DNA from: Phellopilus nigrolimitatus | Taxonomy: Eukaryota > Basidiomycota > Agaricomycetes > Hymenochaetales > Hymenochaetaceae | NCBI GenBank assembly: GCA_021029095.1 | Contig: JAJOHG010000012.1 | Span: 434,001-498,000 of the forward strand | Direction of reading: 5' to 3' | DNA length: 64,000 nt | Part shown: positions 61,101 through 64,000 of the stretch, piece after piece | How positions within the stretch are numbered: the first letter of the stretch is position 1 | Layout of the letters: every line of letters starts with the position of its first letter | Program-made: the position numbers and the translations under genes | The notes under the pieces: model-generated | What the model saw: the letters and a program-made list of their open reading frames with translations, nothing else | Database searches by the model: none | Told to the model about the DNA's origin: nothing

Positions 61101-62829
61101 TGGTTGCCGAATCACGTTCTTGTGGTTATCCTTACGCTCGTATTTTCTGTGCTTAACCCTCTTCTGATGCCGTTTGCGGTGTTGTACTTTGCGATCGAGT
61201 CTGGTGAGGAATGGACTCAATCTCGCGAGATGGCTTTGCTAATTTGTTTTCTCAAAATGTGCAGTCGTCATTAAGAATCAGGTTAGTCGAATTCTTACAT
61301 TCCTCTGTTTTGCTCTCCTGCTTTATACTTATACTTCTCTCAAGCTGTTGCATGTCTACGCGAAAATTTACGAGGGCAATGGCAGTCTTCTTCTTATACG
61401 ATTGGGTCGCTACACCTTAGATGGACTTATACTTGCGCAGGTCATTTTCATGGGATTCTTGGGTGTTGTCAAGAAAGAAGCTCAATTAGGTCTAACGGCT
61501 GTGATGCTAGTCTTTACCGTTGTCTTCAAGCTTCTGTGAGTGATTTGTTATAACTTAATGACCTGTTCGAATATCTCAACTGTCTTACGAAGCTTTACGC
61601 GAATTTGCCGCGCCAAATTCGAGACCGCAGACATCATCGAGTCCCATGTTGTCTGCGGTGTTACACCGCCTTCGCCGACGATATCGAAACAGGATAATAA
61701 CAGGCAAGATCCAGTTGAAGCAGTTAACAACGATACCGACGCTATTCTGCCAAGCACTGCGAGGTTCAAAACTTGGAAGCTTCCGAAGGGATTCAAATTT
61801 ACTTACTCAGCGAATGCTCAACGAGGACAGGCACCTGCAGAGCACAAGCCTATTCCATTTGACGACGTGACCCGTTTCAAGCGTTTACAATCATGGGATG
61901 GAGCCTTGAGAACTCCACGCGAGAAGGTGCCCGCCTCGAGACCAGCAGAATCAATGCCGGAGTTGGAGAATTCGCCTTGTGGTTCCCCCCAATACGCCAC
62001 TGAGCGAGTCACGTCTCCTCTTGGAAGGCCTTCTCTGGTAACTACACATGAGAAACATCTAGCATGGGACGACTCCGCGCGTCTGGACCGACCCTACGAT
62101 AATCCATACTATATCCGTCCTATTGCGAACTACCTTTGGCTCCCAAGAGACCCAGTAGGGATCCTGGACCTGGACGACACCGTCAATGTCTTCAGAGCGA
62201 TCACTAGCGACCCCAGTATTGGGCAGCTGGGTGAGTGGGTAGAAGAAGGGATTGCTTTGGAGGATCTCCCATCTTCTCTATCTTTCTCTGATGTCTCAGA
62301 GCTCGAACACGTGAATCGGGAACTTAGCGGAGACGAGATGATTTCGCTTCCTCCTGACATCGCAGGACCTATGGAAAACATTCAGAGAGAAGAGGAAGTG
62401 GAATATACCGAAGAAGGGCGTCTGCGGAGGCCGAGCATGTTGACGCGGCACACAAGCAGCATCAGTGATATCAGAGGGCGCGGCTTATCGCTTGCGCACC
62501 CCACATTCGACGTTGGGGCTTCCTCCAGTCGAAATCGTGGCATGTCCATCACATCAGATTCGACTTATCATCGCCGGCCTTCTTTCTTCTCCCAGGGCTC
62601 GCGACGGCCGTTCCCGATTATCGACACCGCCAGCCAACACGACCTGCACGCACAAGCACCTTATATACGATCCCGCATCTCCATCGCCACCCCGCGGATC
62701 CATAATGCACGCACCGTATCTAATACATCGAAGCCTGTCTCAACGCGCGAGGCTGTTGTAAGTGAGGTTATTGCCGAGGAGTACCAGGCGACGGAAAGCC
62801 GCCTGCGAGAGAGGCACATGCAGAGCTAG
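58130..62829 (+). CDS. CSC1/TMEM63-like osmosensitive channel, frame interrupted
   Basis: Calcium-permeable channel family (RSN1_TM, PHM7_cyt, DUF221). Start MATLEQRPFSRNYSGLINQS with a first membrane helix. NPSPPAPQGWPLAWVKEV follows a GC-donor intron (58395-58451). Next are HTFTTTAILLPIHIRFSDS and the cytosolic domain (RLRTVMVTNVPSRLRSEKEL ... STAFVTFANPDDARRACKYL). The channel core has LLPTLLTSLLVLLIPLILLL, KKAHTINTLSALHDRILTRY and DGLILAQVIFMGFLGVVKK. A long disordered C-tail ends ESRLRERHMQS. The frame breaks at about 59,364, 59,442, 59,786-59,824 and 61,004, mostly by one extra base in a short run. The C-terminal 400 codons are intact. Confidence 0.82.
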
Positions 62830-63472
62830 CGTCGAACGCACCGTCGACACGCTCGTGGCTGACGTCCTGGATGTTCTCGCGCGTGCCTTGGACGTCGTGA
62901 CAGCCCTCCCTCAAGTCATTGTTTTTACTTCACGACTGTTCATGCCAGTTATGCTGCAGATCCCTGTCATTTCTCTTCACCACAACTTGTATTTTAAACA
63001 TTCATACATTCTCTCGGAAAGCAAACTCACGTATTAACTTAGTCTTATCAATTTTTCGTCTCACAAACCCGCAATTTTAGTTCTCTGTAGCATTCTGCAT
63101 CTTTCAATGACTTGACGTAGTGTCGACGTACCATTGTGCGCCGACTTCTGGCTTTGGAATCTCAGTAATGAACCATGTAGTATATAAAAAAGAAAGCCGA
63201 ATTGAGATACACAGAACAATAGAGATACATGTACACAGAAATTGAGTGAGATGTGATTGTATGTAACTTATGTAATTTCTAAAGAAGTGTTTTGGAGAAA
63301 ATAGTGTATAACGAAGACAGACTGAAGTCGTTAGAAAGGGTAGCACTTCAAATAGGTAAATTGACTTTAAACTCACTTCCGGACCCAAGACCACTCGATA
63401 GAAATGTTCTTTAGTCCAACTCGTACCTGTGCCTCATAGTTAACCAAAACTTATACACCATATTCACGATTA
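62830..63472. other. Convergent spacer
   Basis: AT-rich 3' region between the channel gene and the minus-strand gene at the right edge. No gene seen. Confidence 0.45.
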
Positions 63473-64000
63473 TCAACGAGACTCTGAGCCACTGCGGTCG
63501 GTTGAGTCATACCCCGGCGGCGGCTCATCGCCCACGTCGAACAGCTGCAGGTTTTCGTGCTGCGCGGCCAGGCGGTTGACCTGTTCCTGAAGCCTAGCAA
63601 TCTGATTCCGCAGAACACCTTCGTTTCCTTCCCTTTCGCTCGGTGTCGCGGACCGCGCGTTCGGCATGCGGGAGTCGTCTGACACATGCGACGGCGCGCC
63701 AGGCTCACTGACGACCTTTTCGATTCGCGAGACGTCGCCTGCTGCATTGGGATGGTCCCGATATCGACTTACTTCATCCCGAAGAGCAAGATCGGGTACA
63801 AGCAGCGCGGGAGCATCCAGCAGGGCTTCAGCCAGAAGGTCTGTCTGGTTGACATCCGAAACGGGGCGGAAGACGGTCAGGGAGTCGGTCCTGCCGGTGG
63901 GCTGATTCGTCGAGGATAAAAAGTCGGCGTTCACCCGAATCGGTCGCCCGGTCTGTTTCGCGATCGAGGGCCGGTAGTCTAGAGTGTTGAAGGGATTTCT
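63473..64000 (-). CDS. Unknown protein, C-terminal part (runs off the window)
   Basis: The frame is open from the right edge to a stop at 63473, at least 175 codons. The C-terminal region has a predicted coiled coil (GVLRNQIARLQEQVNRLAAQ) followed by an acidic tail with a PPPGY motif, a type bound by WW domains. The upstream part is acidic and polar (LLAEALLDAPALLVPDLALR). Coiled coil plus PPPGY at the end is common in fungal membrane-linked proteins, but I do not recognise this one. Confidence 0.55.
   Translation of the reverse strand, partial: RNPFNTLDYRPSIAKQTGRPIRVNADFLSSTNQPTGRTDSLTVFRPVSDVNQTDLLAEALLDAPALLVPDLALRDEVSRYRDHPNAAGDVSRIEKVVSEPGAPSHVSDDSRMPNARSATPSEREGNEGVLRNQIARLQEQVNRLAAQHENLQLFDVGDEPPPGYDSTDRSGSESR

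Noticed and set aside
1..64000. CRISPR arrays, operons, prophage
   Set aside because: The window is intron-rich eukaryotic DNA; no regularly spaced repeats or bacterial gene order were seen.

Overview
This is nuclear DNA of a filamentous basidiomycete, most likely an Agaricomycete. Genes are dense and lie on both strands. They are split by many short introns (mostly about 38-70 nt, often gtgagt/gtacgt...cag), codons favour G/C at third positions, and gene models include fungal families such as sedolisin protease, EAF7, POB3 without an HMG box and a TMEM63/CSC1-type channel. No phage, plasmid, rRNA, tRNA or CRISPR features were seen.

Layout. 1-1.3 kb: end of a Ser/Thr-rich secreted protein. 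1.9-6.9 kb (-): full-length ABCB multidrug transporter. 9.5-11.4 kb (-): DCAF4/WDR21-like WD40 protein. 11.6-16.0 kb: a 4,457-bp DNA transposon with about 615-bp terminal inverted repeats and a perfect 8-bp target duplication, sitting in the short promoter region between the DCAF4-like gene and a small mitochondrial membrane protein gene (16.2-17.2 kb, +). 17.8-20.0 kb (+): MFS sugar transporter. 20.3-22.9 kb (+): sedolisin. 23.6-24.3 kb (+): COX20. 24.6-25.3 kb (-): Cdc25/Acr2-type rhodanese phosphatase. 26.2-27.3 kb (-): unknown protein. 28-35 kb (-): large GC-rich RA-PH adaptor. 38.2-39.6 kb (+): decayed UDP-glycosyltransferase. 40.0-40.6 kb (+): small heat-shock protein with heat-shock elements. 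40.8-42.2 kb (-) and 46.7-48.1 kb (+): an inverted pair of 2OG-Fe(II) oxygenase paralogs enclosing POB3 (42.6-44.9 kb, -) and a membrane-anchored Cu/Zn SOD (45.1-46.1 kb, +). 48.6-49.5 kb (-): cofilin. 49.7-52.5 kb (-): alpha-actinin. 52.8-53.8 kb (+): NuA4 subunit EAF7. 55-57.1 kb (-): RasGEF with a damaged C-terminus. 58.1-62.8 kb (+): CSC1/TMEM63-like channel. 63.5-64 kb (-): C-terminal part of an unknown gene.

The genes do not form a biosynthetic cluster. They are mostly housekeeping genes (chromatin: POB3 and EAF7; actin: cofilin and alpha-actinin; mitochondria: COX20 and a presequence protein) with secreted and transport functions at the left. Several divergent pairs share short promoters. 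The most notable points are the transposon and its tip palindromes, repeated use of GC-AG introns, a sequence-homogenised oxygenase pair, and single-base frame breaks in several otherwise conserved genes that could be assembly errors or decay.
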